64,000 nucleotides of DNA from JASHVB01 sp035523995 (GTDB lineage Bacteria; Pseudomonadota; Alphaproteobacteria; Acetobacterales; Acetobacteraceae): assembly GCA_035523995.1 (NCBI GenBank), contig DATKPQ010000045.1, positions 166,390 to 230,389 of the forward strand, written 5' to 3'. The notes beneath the pieces were generated by a model. It had not been told where the DNA came from, searched no databases, and saw only the letters and a program-made list of their open reading frames with translations. The translations under genes were made by a program, and so were the position numbers. This document shows, in pieces, positions 1 to 8,440 of this stretch (positions within the stretch are counted from its first letter, which is position 1; every line of letters begins with the position of its first letter).

Positions 1-1
1 G

Positions 2-148
2 CGCAGCGTGGTGCATGGCGGGGAACCGGCAATCGCCGGCGGGCTGGTGGCGGCGGGGCATACGCCGGAAGCATCGCTCCTGCTGAAGTCGCTGGCGGCA
101 AATGCGGCGGTGCGCCGGCAGCACGCCGCACGGCGGCCGGCGCACTGA
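2..148 (+). CDS. C-terminal fragment of an unidentified protein, cut by the window edge
   Basis: An open frame enters from the left edge and ends at a TGA at 146-148, giving the last 48 residues of a protein (roughly RSVVHGGEPA...RRPAH). The composition (Ala, Leu and His rich with a basic tail) looks coding, but no motif is recognisable, so no function is proposed. The start lies outside the window. Confidence 0.45.
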   Translation, partial: RSVVHGGEPAIAGGLVAAGHTPEASLLLKSLAANAAVRRQHAARRPAH

Positions 149-457
149 CTGCGGCGCGAATCCAGCCATCCCCACCGACGTTTCAGCATTCGCCAGCGAT
201 TGCACGTGGAGGTATGTCGGGCCGGCAGAAAAGGCCGATCTGGCTTTGGTCGAGGACGGGTCCTGACGGCCGATCTGGACGGCCCGGCTGAGTGAGCGTT
301 CCGAGACGCCGCTGGCGCCGCCGCGGATGGGCTCGCCGGACCTTGGCGATATGCCAATGGGGCGATGTGCCAATGGGGCGATGTGCCAATGGACCCAGCG
401 TCGGCGCGGTACGCGACGGAGCGGTAGCGGGTCGTGCCGCAGAACTTTGGTGAATCT
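149..457. other. Non-coding stretch with a short tandem repeat
   Basis: About 310 bases lie between the end of the left-edge gene and the end of the zinc-ribbon gene read from the other strand. Open frames here look like shadows and have no clear ribosome site. The only structure seen is the 16-bp tandem repeat at 348-395. Confidence 0.5.
348..395. repeat. 16-bp tandem repeat, three copies
   Basis: Three head-to-tail units of GATGTGCCAATGGGGC occupy 348-363, 364-379 and 380-395. The first differs at one base (GATATG...) and the third at two near its end (...GGACC). It lies in the non-coding stretch downstream of two converging genes. Confidence 0.8.
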
Positions 458-1633
458 TCATGACGGGGATAGTGCCGTGTCTGACACGGCGAACTGCGTG
501 ACCCTCCCGCATTTTGGACATGCGCTGCGATGGCACGCCCGGCAATACGCCTTGCCGCAACCGGCGCAGGGCGCCAGGCCGACGGCACTGACCAGGTGCA
601 CGGCATCGTCGCAGGCCAGCCGAGGCCGCTCGGGGGCGTAATTGTCCTCGCAGGCCGGGCTTTCCAGGCGACGCACAACGCGGTTCCAGTCCAGCGTCAA
701 TCGGCGTTCCGCCTTGCGGCGGCGTACTAGCACGTCCAACCTTACCACCGGCGTGACAAGTTCCAGCGTGCGCACCCATTCGATTGCGACGCGCAACGCG
801 TATTTGTGCCGCAGGTCGTCGATCCGCGTGCGGTATTCGCGGCCGATCGCCTCAATACGAAGTTGCTCGCGCTTATACGCAGGATCGGTTTCCGGCACGG
901 CTGCGCCACGGCGCAGCGCCTCGTGATACAGATCGTTGTGGTAGTCATGCAGCCGGTCCTGGTCGCGCGTCAGCCGCCGGCGCAGGCCGCGCTCGAACGG
1001 CGCCAGCGCCGCTGACAGACGAGGCGGCACCGCGCGATGCAGCACGTCCTGCAGGGGCGTCCGCTCCCAGTCCGGCGGCAGAGCGGCGTCGGGCGGCGGT
1101 TCCGAGCCGGCGTCCGGTGCCTCGACCCACGGAGTCAGCTTATCCAACACCGCGTCTGGCAATGCGCCGGTGGCCAGGTTCACCACGCACCGCAGCACGC
1201 CTTCCCGCTTTTCATCGGAGAGCGCAGTGTAGCGCAGGTCGAACGCCAGATAACGGGTCCACGCCGGCTGTGCGTCGATCAGCCGCCATGTCGCGTTGTC
1301 CAGCGTGAGTTCGTGCGCCAACACCGCCTCGGGATCGCCGAGCGTCGCGGCGCCATCCAGAACGCAACGACTCCAACGGCCCTTCTCCCCCAGCACGCGG
1401 GCGCATCGGTCCAGCCAGTCGGATTCGATGCCGACGCGAATCGCATCGCCAGGCAACGTGGCGCCGAAACCAAGCCGGACCATCTCCGGAATGCCGAGCG
1501 CCTGCTGCAGAGGCGCCGGTACCACGGCTTCGAAGCCCTCTGGTTCGATGGGTTCGACCAGCGCGCCCTCGGCGGTCAGCAATTCGCCGACGAAGCGTTG
1601 CAGCGGGCCGGGCTCAGGCAGCATCAAGTTCAT
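458..1633 (-). CDS. Hypothetical protein with C-terminal zinc ribbon, partner of the SNF2 helicase
   Basis: About 391 residues, directly downstream of the SNF2 helicase gene and overlapping its end by about 20 bases, so translational coupling is likely. The first half is acidic and globular with no motif I recognise. A long charged stretch around residues 225-290 could form a coiled coil. The C-terminus has a Cys-rich ribbon, CAGCGKAYCRACHRSACPKCG (eight Cys and one His), expected to bind zinc. I infer that this is the detached C-terminal half of a HepA/RapA-like machine, because such helicases often have a long region after the motor. Alternative ATG starts are at 1651 and 1624; none has a strong ribosome site. 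Confidence 0.75.
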   Translation of the reverse strand: MNLMLPEPGPLQRFVGELLTAEGALVEPIEPEGFEAVVPAPLQQALGIPEMVRLGFGATLPGDAIRVGIESDWLDRCARVLGEKGRWSRCVLDGAATLGDPEAVLAHELTLDNATWRLIDAQPAWTRYLAFDLRYTALSDEKREGVLRCVVNLATGALPDAVLDKLTPWVEAPDAGSEPPPDAALPPDWERTPLQDVLHRAVPPRLSAALAPFERGLRRRLTRDQDRLHDYHNDLYHEALRRGAAVPETDPAYKREQLRIEAIGREYRTRIDDLRHKYALRVAIEWVRTLELVTPVVRLDVLVRRRKAERRLTLDWNRVVRRLESPACEDNYAPERPRLACDDAVHLVSAVGLAPCAGCGKAYCRACHRSACPKCGRVTQFAVSDTALSPS

Positions 1634-3968
1634 TGCCGAACAAGGCCTCATCGAGTTGTTTGGCGTCTTCGTAACTGCGTTGGCCGGCCGTCAACTGATC
1701 TTCCAGCGTGGCGAACGCCTGATCGCGGGCGGCATCAGTGGTTTGCAGCCACGCATCCAGCACCATGGTAGAAAAATCCTGTTGCTCCTCCAGGGCACCG
1801 AGGATGGCACCGACCTCGCCGACCACCAGTTCGAACATATTGATCTTTTCGTCGAGAATACGCAGCACCTGATCCTCGATCGTCCCAGATGTGGCGAGGT
1901 TGAACACGAACACTTCGCGCTGCTGGCCGATGCGGTCGATACGGCCGATGCGTTGTTCGATCGCCATCGGATTCCACGGGATGTCGAAATTGATCAGCGT
2001 GTTGCAGAATTGCAGGTTGCGGCCTTCCCCGCCCGACTCGCTGCATAACAGCACCGGCACCCTGTCGCGGAACGCCAACACCGCCGTGTCCTTGTCCGGC
2101 CCGCTCATTGATCCGTCGAACGTGACGAAATCGATGCGCCGCGCCGAGAGCAGACCTGCGAGGTGAGCGAGGCTCTCGCGATGGTGGACGAACACTATTT
2201 TTTTCTCGGCGAGATTCCGTTGCAGCAAGTCGAGCAATGCCGCCTGCTTTGCCCCGGCACTCAGAGCAGCGTAGCGGCCGGCCAGTCCGGCCCAGCGTTT
2301 GTCGCTGTCATGGCGTTCGTTGAAGCGGGCGATCGCCACGGCGGCGGCGGCGGGTGACGATCCGGCGGCGGACAGCAGATGTTGCGCCGCAAGCCGGTGA
2401 TGACCGTCGCTGGCAACGCCGCGCACGAGCTCGGTGAGGGTACGATAGCATGCCGCTTCCTCGGCTTCCGGCGTGGCGCGCGTGGTGGTGGCGTGGCGGC
2501 GCGGGAGGCGCAGGGCGGCAAGCGCTCGCGTATTGCGGATCATCACGCCGCGCATCAGGTCGCGCAGCTTCTCGCGGTTCACCGGTTCGCGGGGTTTGCC
2601 GTGCACCATGTAGGCGGCGCGAAATTCCTTCTGAGTCTTGAATATGCCAGGTTGCAACAGAGTCAGCAAATTGTACAGCTCGATCAAATTGTTCTGTACC
2701 GGCGTTGCCGACAGTAACAGCAAAAACCGCTTTTGCAAACTATTCACAAGCTGGTAGCTGGCGCTGGACTGGTCCTTCAGATGATGCGCCTCGTCCACCA
2801 CCACCGCATCGTAGCGCCGCTGGGCCAGCAGGGCCGCGTGATCCTTGCGCCGCGCCACCGCGATCGAGGCAATCACGCGCGGCTGGTCCCAGAAGGCGGC
2901 GGGGTTGTCGCGCAGCAGGCGGTCGTGGGTGGTGGCACAGTCGATGTCGAATTTCTCCGCCATCTCCTCGCGCCATTGGCCGACAAGAGAGGCGGGGGTG
3001 AGAATCAGAATGCGCTCGGCCATGCCGCGCAGCATGTATTCCTTCACGGCCATGCCAGCTTCGATCGTCTTGCCCAGGCCCACTTCATCGGCGAGCAATA
3101 CCCGGCCTCGATACTGCTTCAGCACCTTGCGTACGGTTTCGACCTGGTACCAGTGCGTTTCCACGCCGTGCAGCAGCGGCAGGCAGAGCAATTCGTCGAA
3201 GCCCTGGAACAAGCCGAGCTGGATAAGCTCGCCGCGGAGACGGAACCAGTCGGGTTCCGGGATGGTGCCGGTTAGTCGGATTGCGTCGGCGTTGGCAAAT
3301 TCGACAGTCGTTGCGAAATCCGCGTCGATGCGTGGCAGGTCGGGCAGCGAGAGGACTGGCGCCGCCGCTTGTGCCGGCGCCGGCGTCTTCACCTTTGTTC
3401 CAGTTGGCTTCGCGGGCGTTCCGGATGTGGATTTGGTTTTGCCCGTGGTTTTGGTGTCGTTGGCGGATCTGGTTTTGAGGTTTGGCGGCCAGACCTGCGG
3501 CCTGCCGCGCCGACGCGCAATTTCGTTGAGGTTGTCGGCCAGCCAGTCGGTCAGGCCTGCGACCCCCTGTGGCAGCACGGCGTGAGCGAGGTACATCGTG
3601 TTCAGCCCCGCCGTTTCCAGCAATATGCCAGCGCGCGCGATATGGCCCTGTTGCGCCAGGGCCAGCGCGGTCAGCAGCTCGCTGCGCTTGCCCGGCACCC
3701 GGAGCTTCTCGCGGCGCTTGAGCCAGGCCAGTGCGCGATCCGGCTGCCGGGCGACCAGCATGGTCAGCACGGCGAGCAATGGCACGTCGTGATCTTCCGG
3801 CACAGCGCGCATTGCTTGTTCGGCGAAAGCCGGCGCCTGCGGATCGCGGGCGGCGAGGGCGGTTCGCAGTCGGTTGGCCCAGGCCTCGGCACTATCCGGC
3901 CCAGGGCCACCACCGTCGAGGCCGGGTAGGGTGATCTGGTCGCCGTGTCTCGACAGACTGCCGTCCAT
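1614..3968 (-). CDS. SNF2/HepA-family DEAD/DEAH-box helicase-like ATPase
   Basis: About 784 residues. The N-terminal third is helical and followed by a low-complexity Lys/Thr/Pro/Ala linker. The SNF2 motor then shows motif I (DEVGLGKTIEAG), motif II (VVDEAHHLKD), motif III (LLLLSATPVQNN) and the C-terminal lobe with SESGGEGRNLQF and EQRIGRIDRIGQ. These motifs place it nearest HepA/RapA-type remodellers, which move along duplex DNA and displace bound proteins; the actual target is unknown. The start at 3968 (MDGSLSRHG) was preferred over the upstream ATG at 4028, which adds an Arg/Ala-rich extension. It overlaps the downstream zinc-ribbon gene, so the two are probably one operon. The gene is divergent from the MetE-like gene. 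Confidence 0.85.
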   Translation of the reverse strand: MDGSLSRHGDQITLPGLDGGGPGPDSAEAWANRLRTALAARDPQAPAFAEQAMRAVPEDHDVPLLAVLTMLVARQPDRALAWLKRREKLRVPGKRSELLTALALAQQGHIARAGILLETAGLNTMYLAHAVLPQGVAGLTDWLADNLNEIARRRGRPQVWPPNLKTRSANDTKTTGKTKSTSGTPAKPTGTKVKTPAPAQAAAPVLSLPDLPRIDADFATTVEFANADAIRLTGTIPEPDWFRLRGELIQLGLFQGFDELLCLPLLHGVETHWYQVETVRKVLKQYRGRVLLADEVGLGKTIEAGMAVKEYMLRGMAERILILTPASLVGQWREEMAEKFDIDCATTHDRLLRDNPAAFWDQPRVIASIAVARRKDHAALLAQRRYDAVVVDEAHHLKDQSSASYQLVNSLQKRFLLLLSATPVQNNLIELYNLLTLLQPGIFKTQKEFRAAYMVHGKPREPVNREKLRDLMRGVMIRNTRALAALRLPRRHATTTRATPEAEEAACYRTLTELVRGVASDGHHRLAAQHLLSAAGSSPAAAAVAIARFNERHDSDKRWAGLAGRYAALSAGAKQAALLDLLQRNLAEKKIVFVHHRESLAHLAGLLSARRIDFVTFDGSMSGPDKDTAVLAFRDRVPVLLCSESGGEGRNLQFCNTLINFDIPWNPMAIEQRIGRIDRIGQQREVFVFNLATSGTIEDQVLRILDEKINMFELVVGEVGAILGALEEQQDFSTMVLDAWLQTTDAARDQAFATLEDQLTAGQRSYEDAKQLDEALFGNELDAA

Positions 3969-4142
3969 TCCGTTCCGTCCCGCGCCGATTCGCGCCGCAT
4001 TAGACCGCGCGGAGCGGGCCCCCCGCAAGAGTTAGATGTTTGGTGCCATTTGGCACGCGATATGTTGGGCCAGGGCAGCGGTTCAGGGCGCCCGCCGAAT
4101 GCGATACTGTTGCCTCACCGGTCGGCTCAGGAGGCGACGCCC

Positions 4143-5189
4143 ATGCCCTATCCCACGCATCTTCTGCCCACCACGGTGGTTGGCAGCTACCCGCAGCCCG
4201 ACTGGCTGGTGGACCGCTCCACATTGCTCGGACACGGCGTGCCGCGCGTGCATGCGCACGATATGTGGCGCGTCGCGGACCCCTGGCTGGAGCAAGCGCA
4301 AGATGATGCGACGCTGCTGGCGATCCGCGCGATGGAGCAAGCCGGCATCGACATCATCACCGATGGCGAGGAACGCCGCGAAAGTTATTCCAATCGCTTC
4401 GCGCTGGCCCTGGACGGGATCGATGCAGAGCACCCGGGGGCAGTGCCGGCGCGTGGTGGGCGGACGACGCCGGTGCCGCGCGTCGTGGGCAAGATCCGTC
4501 GCCGCGGCGCCGTGGAAGTGCGCGACGTGGAGTTCCTGCTTCGCAATACCAGGTTCGCAACAAAAATCACGCTGCCTGGGCCGTTCACGTTGTCACAGCA
4601 GGCGCAGAATGCGTTCTACGACGACGAGGAAGAGATGGCGATGGATTACGCCGTTGCGGTGAATGAGGAGTTGCGGGCGTTGAAGGCTACCGGCGTGGAC
4701 GTGGTACAGCTTGATGAGCCCTGGGTGCGCACCTCGCCGGAGAAAGCGACTCGCTACGGCGTGCGCGCGATCAATCGGGCGCTGGAGGGGATCGAAGGGC
4801 CGACCGTGGTGCATCTCTGCTTCGGATATGCCGCGGTGGTTCCTGGGGAAAGCAAGCCGAGCGGCTATGCGTTCCTGCCGCAGCTTGCCGATACCGTGGC
4901 ACAGCAGATTTCCATCGAGGCGGCGCAGCCAAAGTTGGATCTGGGAGTGCTGCGGGAGCTTTCGGGCAAGACGATCATGCTGGGCGTGCTGGATCTGGGC
5001 GATCCGGGCGTGGAAACCGCCGAGGCGGTGGCCGCACGCATTCGGGCGGGGATTGCATTTGTCGCACCGGAACGGCTGGTGCCGGCGCCGGATTGCGGGA
5101 TGAAGTACCTGCCCCGCGAGACGGCATTTGGGAAGTTGAGGGCGCTGGCGGAGGGGGCTGCGATCGTACGGCGGGAATTGGCGGGGTAG
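4143..5189 (+). CDS. MetE-type (cobalamin-independent) methyltransferase, C-terminal-domain-only protein
   Basis: 348 residues, the size of the C-terminal catalytic barrel of cobalamin-independent methionine synthase without its N-terminal half. The protein opens with TTVVGSYPQPDWL, as in this family. The four zinc ligands of MetE can be matched: HLC at residues 224-226, Glu 259 and Cys 318 in PDCGMKYLP. It should therefore bind zinc and activate a thiol for methyl transfer; whether the acceptor is homocysteine or another thiol cannot be told. The start at 4143 is supported by an AGGAGG about 8 bases upstream. A longer in-frame extension to 3945 runs antisense into the SNF2 gene and was not used. 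Confidence 0.85.
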   Translation: MPYPTHLLPTTVVGSYPQPDWLVDRSTLLGHGVPRVHAHDMWRVADPWLEQAQDDATLLAIRAMEQAGIDIITDGEERRESYSNRFALALDGIDAEHPGAVPARGGRTTPVPRVVGKIRRRGAVEVRDVEFLLRNTRFATKITLPGPFTLSQQAQNAFYDDEEEMAMDYAVAVNEELRALKATGVDVVQLDEPWVRTSPEKATRYGVRAINRALEGIEGPTVVHLCFGYAAVVPGESKPSGYAFLPQLADTVAQQISIEAAQPKLDLGVLRELSGKTIMLGVLDLGDPGVETAEAVAARIRAGIAFVAPERLVPAPDCGMKYLPRETAFGKLRALAEGAAIVRRELAG

Positions 5190-5198
5190 ATTTTCCGT

Positions 5199-5306
5199 GT
5201 CATCGCGAGGAGTGTTGCGGCGAAGGGACCTCGGGCAGCAGGCGCACGGACGTTCGAATGCGCAATGACCGGGGTCGCTTCGGCGCCATGCGCTTCGCAA
5301 TGACAT
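5199..5306. repeat. Intergenic palindromic repeat (family A)
   Basis: The left arm begins TCATCGCGAGGAGTG and the right arm ends CGCTTCGCAATGACA, forming an inverted repeat around a variable core. It lies between converging genes. It is one of at least six similar elements in this window, all intergenic. Confidence 0.7.
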
Positions 5307-5314
5307 GGGGCGCC

Positions 5315-5737
5315 TCAGACGGCGAGCGGCGCCTTCGCGTCTTCCAGCACAAGCCGGTAGTGGAACACCCATTTGCCGCTTACGCGCACCAACTCGCATT
5401 CGTAACGCCCGGGCGGGCGCATGGTGCTGGCGTTGTCGCGTGTCATGACGGTGAGCAAGTAGCAGGTGGCGTGAGCTCGGTCGCCATCAAGATGCACCGC
5501 GAGGTTGGTCAGCATGTGCCGCAATTGCGTGCCTCGCTCTCGTAACGCGGCGAAGCGCGTGGCAAATTCGCGGATACCGTCGTGGCCCTTGTAGACACCG
5601 ACGATGGGGCTTTCCAACACCCCATCCTCGGCAAAGCAGCTTACGATCGTATCGACGTCGCCGGCATCCAGCGCGGTGGCGTAGCGCACGAATAGATCGT
5701 GGATCGCTAACCGGTCTTCCAGGGCTTGCAGGTCCAT
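5315..5737 (-). CDS. SnoaL/NTF2-like small protein
   Basis: 140 residues with the NTF2-like opening LEDRLAIHDLFVRYATALD and the family pattern D-x-D...CFAEDGVLE, then a C-terminal RYECELVRVSGKWVFHYR strand. This alpha+beta cone fold is shared by ketosteroid isomerases, SnoaL cyclases and small subunits of dioxygenases, so the reaction cannot be assigned. It starts 6 bases after the flavin monooxygenase gene upstream and is probably co-transcribed with it. That suggests a role in the same catabolic step, for example isomerising or dehydrating its product. Confidence 0.8.
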   Translation of the reverse strand: MDLQALEDRLAIHDLFVRYATALDAGDVDTIVSCFAEDGVLESPIVGVYKGHDGIREFATRFAALRERGTQLRHMLTNLAVHLDGDRAHATCYLLTVMTRDNASTMRPPGRYECELVRVSGKWVFHYRLVLEDAKAPLAV

Positions 5738-5743
5738 GGCCGG

Positions 5744-6898
5744 TTACTCCGCCGCCTGCTTCGCCTTCCGCCGGTCGATTTCCGCCTGCACCGCCGCCTG
5801 CGATTGGCCGGTGAATTCGGCGTGGTGTGACTTCGCATAATCGTAGCTTTCGCGGCGCCATTCGCGCGAGCGCTGGAAATGCGGGTGCACATAGCGCGCC
5901 ATCAGTTCATAATGCTGCGTCGTCGCTTCCCAATCCGCCCAGTTATGCGCCAGCTCCATGATCACGCCGAAGCCGCCAGTGCCTTTCAGCAGGCGATCGA
6001 TGAAGGCGATGGCGTCGTCCGGCGTGCCGATGCAGGCGGCGCCGCTGTCCATGAACCACGCGAAGGGGTCGGTGATGCCGGCTGGGACGATGGGGAAGGT
6101 GGCGACATCGTCGAAGTAGTCGCGGAACTTCACCAGGCCGAATTCGACATTCTGGCGTGCCTTCTCGCGCGTTTCTGCAATGTGGAACAGGGAAACGAGG
6201 CGCCAGTTGCGCCGGTCGGCGACCTTGCTGTTCAGTCGCGCTTGCTCCTCGTAGATCGCCCAGTTCTCGACATGGTGATCCATCGCGTCATTGCTGGTGC
6301 CGCCGATCGACAGCATGCCGATGCCGTGCCTCCCGGCCGCCAGCGCACCGGATGGCGAGCGCGCCGCGGCCACCGCGAGTTCCATCATCGGTTGTGAATA
6401 ACACGGAAGCTGCAAGCGCGCGTCTTGCAGATCGAACCAATCGCTCTTGCGCGTGACTGCCTCGCCCCGCATCAGCGCGACCTGGATGTCGAGTGACTCG
6501 TTCATACGGCGGCGCTGGTCGGAGGGATCGATGCCGATCTTCTTCGCGTCATGCACCAGCGAACCGGGGCCGACGCCGAACATCGCGCGGCCGCGCGTCA
6601 TGTGATCGAGCTGCACCATGCGGTCGGCGAGCATGAAGGGATTGTGATAGGGCAGCGATACGACGCCGGTGCCGAGACGGATATGGCGCGTGCGCTCCGC
6701 CGCGGCGGCGATGAACATCTCAGGGCAGGCGATGATTTCGAAGCCGCCGGAATGATGCTCGCCGATCCAGGCTTCGTGATAGTTCAGGCGATCGAGATGC
6801 TGCAGCAACTCCATGTCGCGCTCCATCGCGAGCGTCGGGTTCTGCGACAGGTCGTGGAAAGGCGCGAGGAAGATACCGCTGCGAAGATAATCGGTCAT
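5744..6898 (-). CDS. Luciferase-like (LLM class) flavin-dependent monooxygenase
   Basis: 384 residues of the bacterial luciferase-like TIM-barrel family. Recognisable blocks are the N-terminal LRSGIFLAPFHD, LDRLNYHEAWIGEHH near residue 50, IRLGTGVVSLPYHNPF and RAMFGVGPGSLVHDAKKIGID. These enzymes use reduced FMN from a separate reductase and oxygen; no reductase is adjacent. The substrate is unknown. The coupled downstream NTF2-like gene suggests a two-gene catabolic unit. It is likely cytoplasmic, as no signal peptide is seen. Confidence 0.88.
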   Translation of the reverse strand: MTDYLRSGIFLAPFHDLSQNPTLAMERDMELLQHLDRLNYHEAWIGEHHSGGFEIIACPEMFIAAAAERTRHIRLGTGVVSLPYHNPFMLADRMVQLDHMTRGRAMFGVGPGSLVHDAKKIGIDPSDQRRRMNESLDIQVALMRGEAVTRKSDWFDLQDARLQLPCYSQPMMELAVAAARSPSGALAAGRHGIGMLSIGGTSNDAMDHHVENWAIYEEQARLNSKVADRRNWRLVSLFHIAETREKARQNVEFGLVKFRDYFDDVATFPIVPAGITDPFAWFMDSGAACIGTPDDAIAFIDRLLKGTGGFGVIMELAHNWADWEATTQHYELMARYVHPHFQRSREWRRESYDYAKSHHAEFTGQSQAAVQAEIDRRKAKQAAE

Positions 6899-7005
6899 GG
6901 TGTCGGTCCCATGTCTGGATTGCCACGGACCCTAGCGCGTCCGATGCCCGACGGCCAAACCGGTCCGTGCGAGCGGGCCTCGAGCAGGGAATTGCCAGCG
7001 AAGCA

Positions 7006-7220
7006 TTACCGTGTCTTGCGGATGCGATGGCGCTTCTGCTTCTCGATCAGCGCCAGGGTGGCCGCGAGGTCCCCTTCGGTTATGGGCGAGCCGAATTCCG
7101 CGGGGTCACGCGACTGGTGCTTACCCATGCGGGACCGATCGATCCGGCCGCGATTGCGATAGGTCAGATCCACTTGGACCAATCCTTCATCGCATCGCGG
7201 TGTTCCGATGCCTCTTTCAT
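7006..7220 (-). pseudogene. Small basic-tailed protein gene, apparently frameshifted
   Basis: A strong ribosome site (GGAGG near 7230-7234) precedes ATG at 7218-7220. The frame MKEASEHRDAMKDWSKWI stops at 7164-7166, but a second frame continues from about 7173 to a TAA at 7006-7008. That frame holds 55 codons beginning VDLTYRNRGRIDRSRMGKHQ and ending in a basic IEKQKRHRIRKTR tail. Read together they give a natural-looking protein of about 72 residues. The simplest reading is a single-base indel near 7165-7173. No family was recognised. The rest of the 6899-7333 gap holds nothing else I can support. Confidence 0.5.
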
Positions 7221-7333
7221 AGGATTCGGCCTCCCACGCGGTTATCAGGTGGCAACGCTGACCTGTACGAGCACAAATTTAGGCAAAGAGGTCACCAGCG
7301 GCCCCGCTTCGCTCGGGCGCGGGGGCGCAATCT

Positions 7334-8191
7334 TCAATCAACGTCCAGCCGGAACGTCGCGCCGTCGCGCACAATCCGCCCCGCTGTCGCGCCGGCAAAA
7401 TGCGTGCCGATCACCAGCACGGGCGTGCCGGCGAGTTTCTCAAACATTTCCCACCGGGTGCGGATGCCCTGTGCCGGATTGCTGTCCGCCGTGGTGTCCC
7501 AATCGGGGTGTGCGATCTGACAGGGATGGTGCATGAAGTCGCCGGTGATCAGCGCTTCCTCGCCGCGCGAGATGATCCGCACACTGACATGGCCTGGTGT
7601 GTGCCCGACGGTTGGGATCAGGCTGAGCTCGTCGCAGATGCGGTGATCGGTCTCCACCAGTTCGGCGAGGCCGGCGTCCAGGATCGGTGTCACCGAATCC
7701 GACAGAACGTGCTTCATGTCCTCTCGCATCGTGCTGTCGCGCCAGTGCTGGTATTCCGTGCGGCCCATCAGGTAGTGGGCGCGCGGGAAGGTCGGCACCC
7801 AGCGGCCGTTTTCACGTTTCGTATTCCACCCGACATGGTCGACGTGCAGATGGGTGCACAGGACGGTATCGATCGATTCGGGCAGGAAACCTGCTGCTGC
7901 CAGATCTGCCAGGAATGGTCCCTGCCGGTCGTTCCAATGCGGAATGCGGCGTTTCTGCTTGTCGTTGCCGAGGCAGGTGTCGACGATGATGCGCCGCCCC
8001 AGCGTTTCCACAATGAAGCTGTGAATGCTCATCCGCAGTCGGCCGTTCTCGTCGGCGAAATGCGGCTGTAGCCAGGCGATCGGCTCGATCACATCCGGCG
8101 TCGCCTGGGGCAGCAGGAAGCGGCTGCCGCCGGTCACTTCCAACTCGACGATTTTCGTCACGGTCACGTCGCCGATGCGCCATTGGGACAT
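7334..8191 (-). CDS. Metallo-beta-lactamase-fold hydrolase (lactonase-like)
   Basis: 285 residues. The zinc motif THLHVDHVGW is near residue 115, followed by a later His in GHTPGHV, an Asp in TGDFMHHP and a final His in IGTHFAG, which completes the binuclear metal site of the MBL fold. The arrangement resembles AHL lactonases and related MBL hydrolases, but the substrate cannot be deduced. There is no signal peptide. The gene is monocistronic, with a family A repeat upstream. Confidence 0.85.
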   Translation of the reverse strand: MSQWRIGDVTVTKIVELEVTGGSRFLLPQATPDVIEPIAWLQPHFADENGRLRMSIHSFIVETLGRRIIVDTCLGNDKQKRRIPHWNDRQGPFLADLAAAGFLPESIDTVLCTHLHVDHVGWNTKRENGRWVPTFPRAHYLMGRTEYQHWRDSTMREDMKHVLSDSVTPILDAGLAELVETDHRICDELSLIPTVGHTPGHVSVRIISRGEEALITGDFMHHPCQIAHPDWDTTADSNPAQGIRTRWEMFEKLAGTPVLVIGTHFAGATAGRIVRDGATFRLDVD

Positions 8192-8307
8192 GAAGAAGCT
8201 CCGATTGATGGCAGCGAAGGATACGCACTTGTACCATTACCACCTGGCTTGCAAGCGCAGCCGATACCTCGGACTTATACCAGCGGCCCTATGCATAGCC
8301 CGTACAT

Positions 8308-8440
8308 GTCATTGCGAGGAGCGCGAGCGAAGCGTGGCGGGACAAAGCAACCCCGGTCGTGTCGTGGCTGGCGCCGGTGCCCCCAAGTGACCGAGGTTGG
8401 TTCGTCTCGCCTCGCTTCGCTCGCGGTCCTCGCAATGACA
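8308..8440. repeat. Intergenic palindromic repeat (family A)
   Basis: The left arm TGTCATTGCGAGGAGCG and right arm CCTCGCAATGACA are near-perfect inverted copies around a GC-rich core. The right arm ends exactly against the stop codon of the efflux pump gene at 8441. Confidence 0.85.

Noticed and set aside
348..395. CRISPR-like array
   Set aside because: Units are directly adjacent without spacers and only 16 bp long.
183..779. Long minus-strand frame over the left end
   Set aside because: It overlaps the zinc-ribbon gene in another frame, is Arg/Pro-rich and lacks a start signal; typical GC-rich shadow.
7006..7220. Programmed ribosomal frameshift
   Set aside because: No slippery heptamer or downstream pseudoknot was seen at the junction, so a mutation is the simpler reading.
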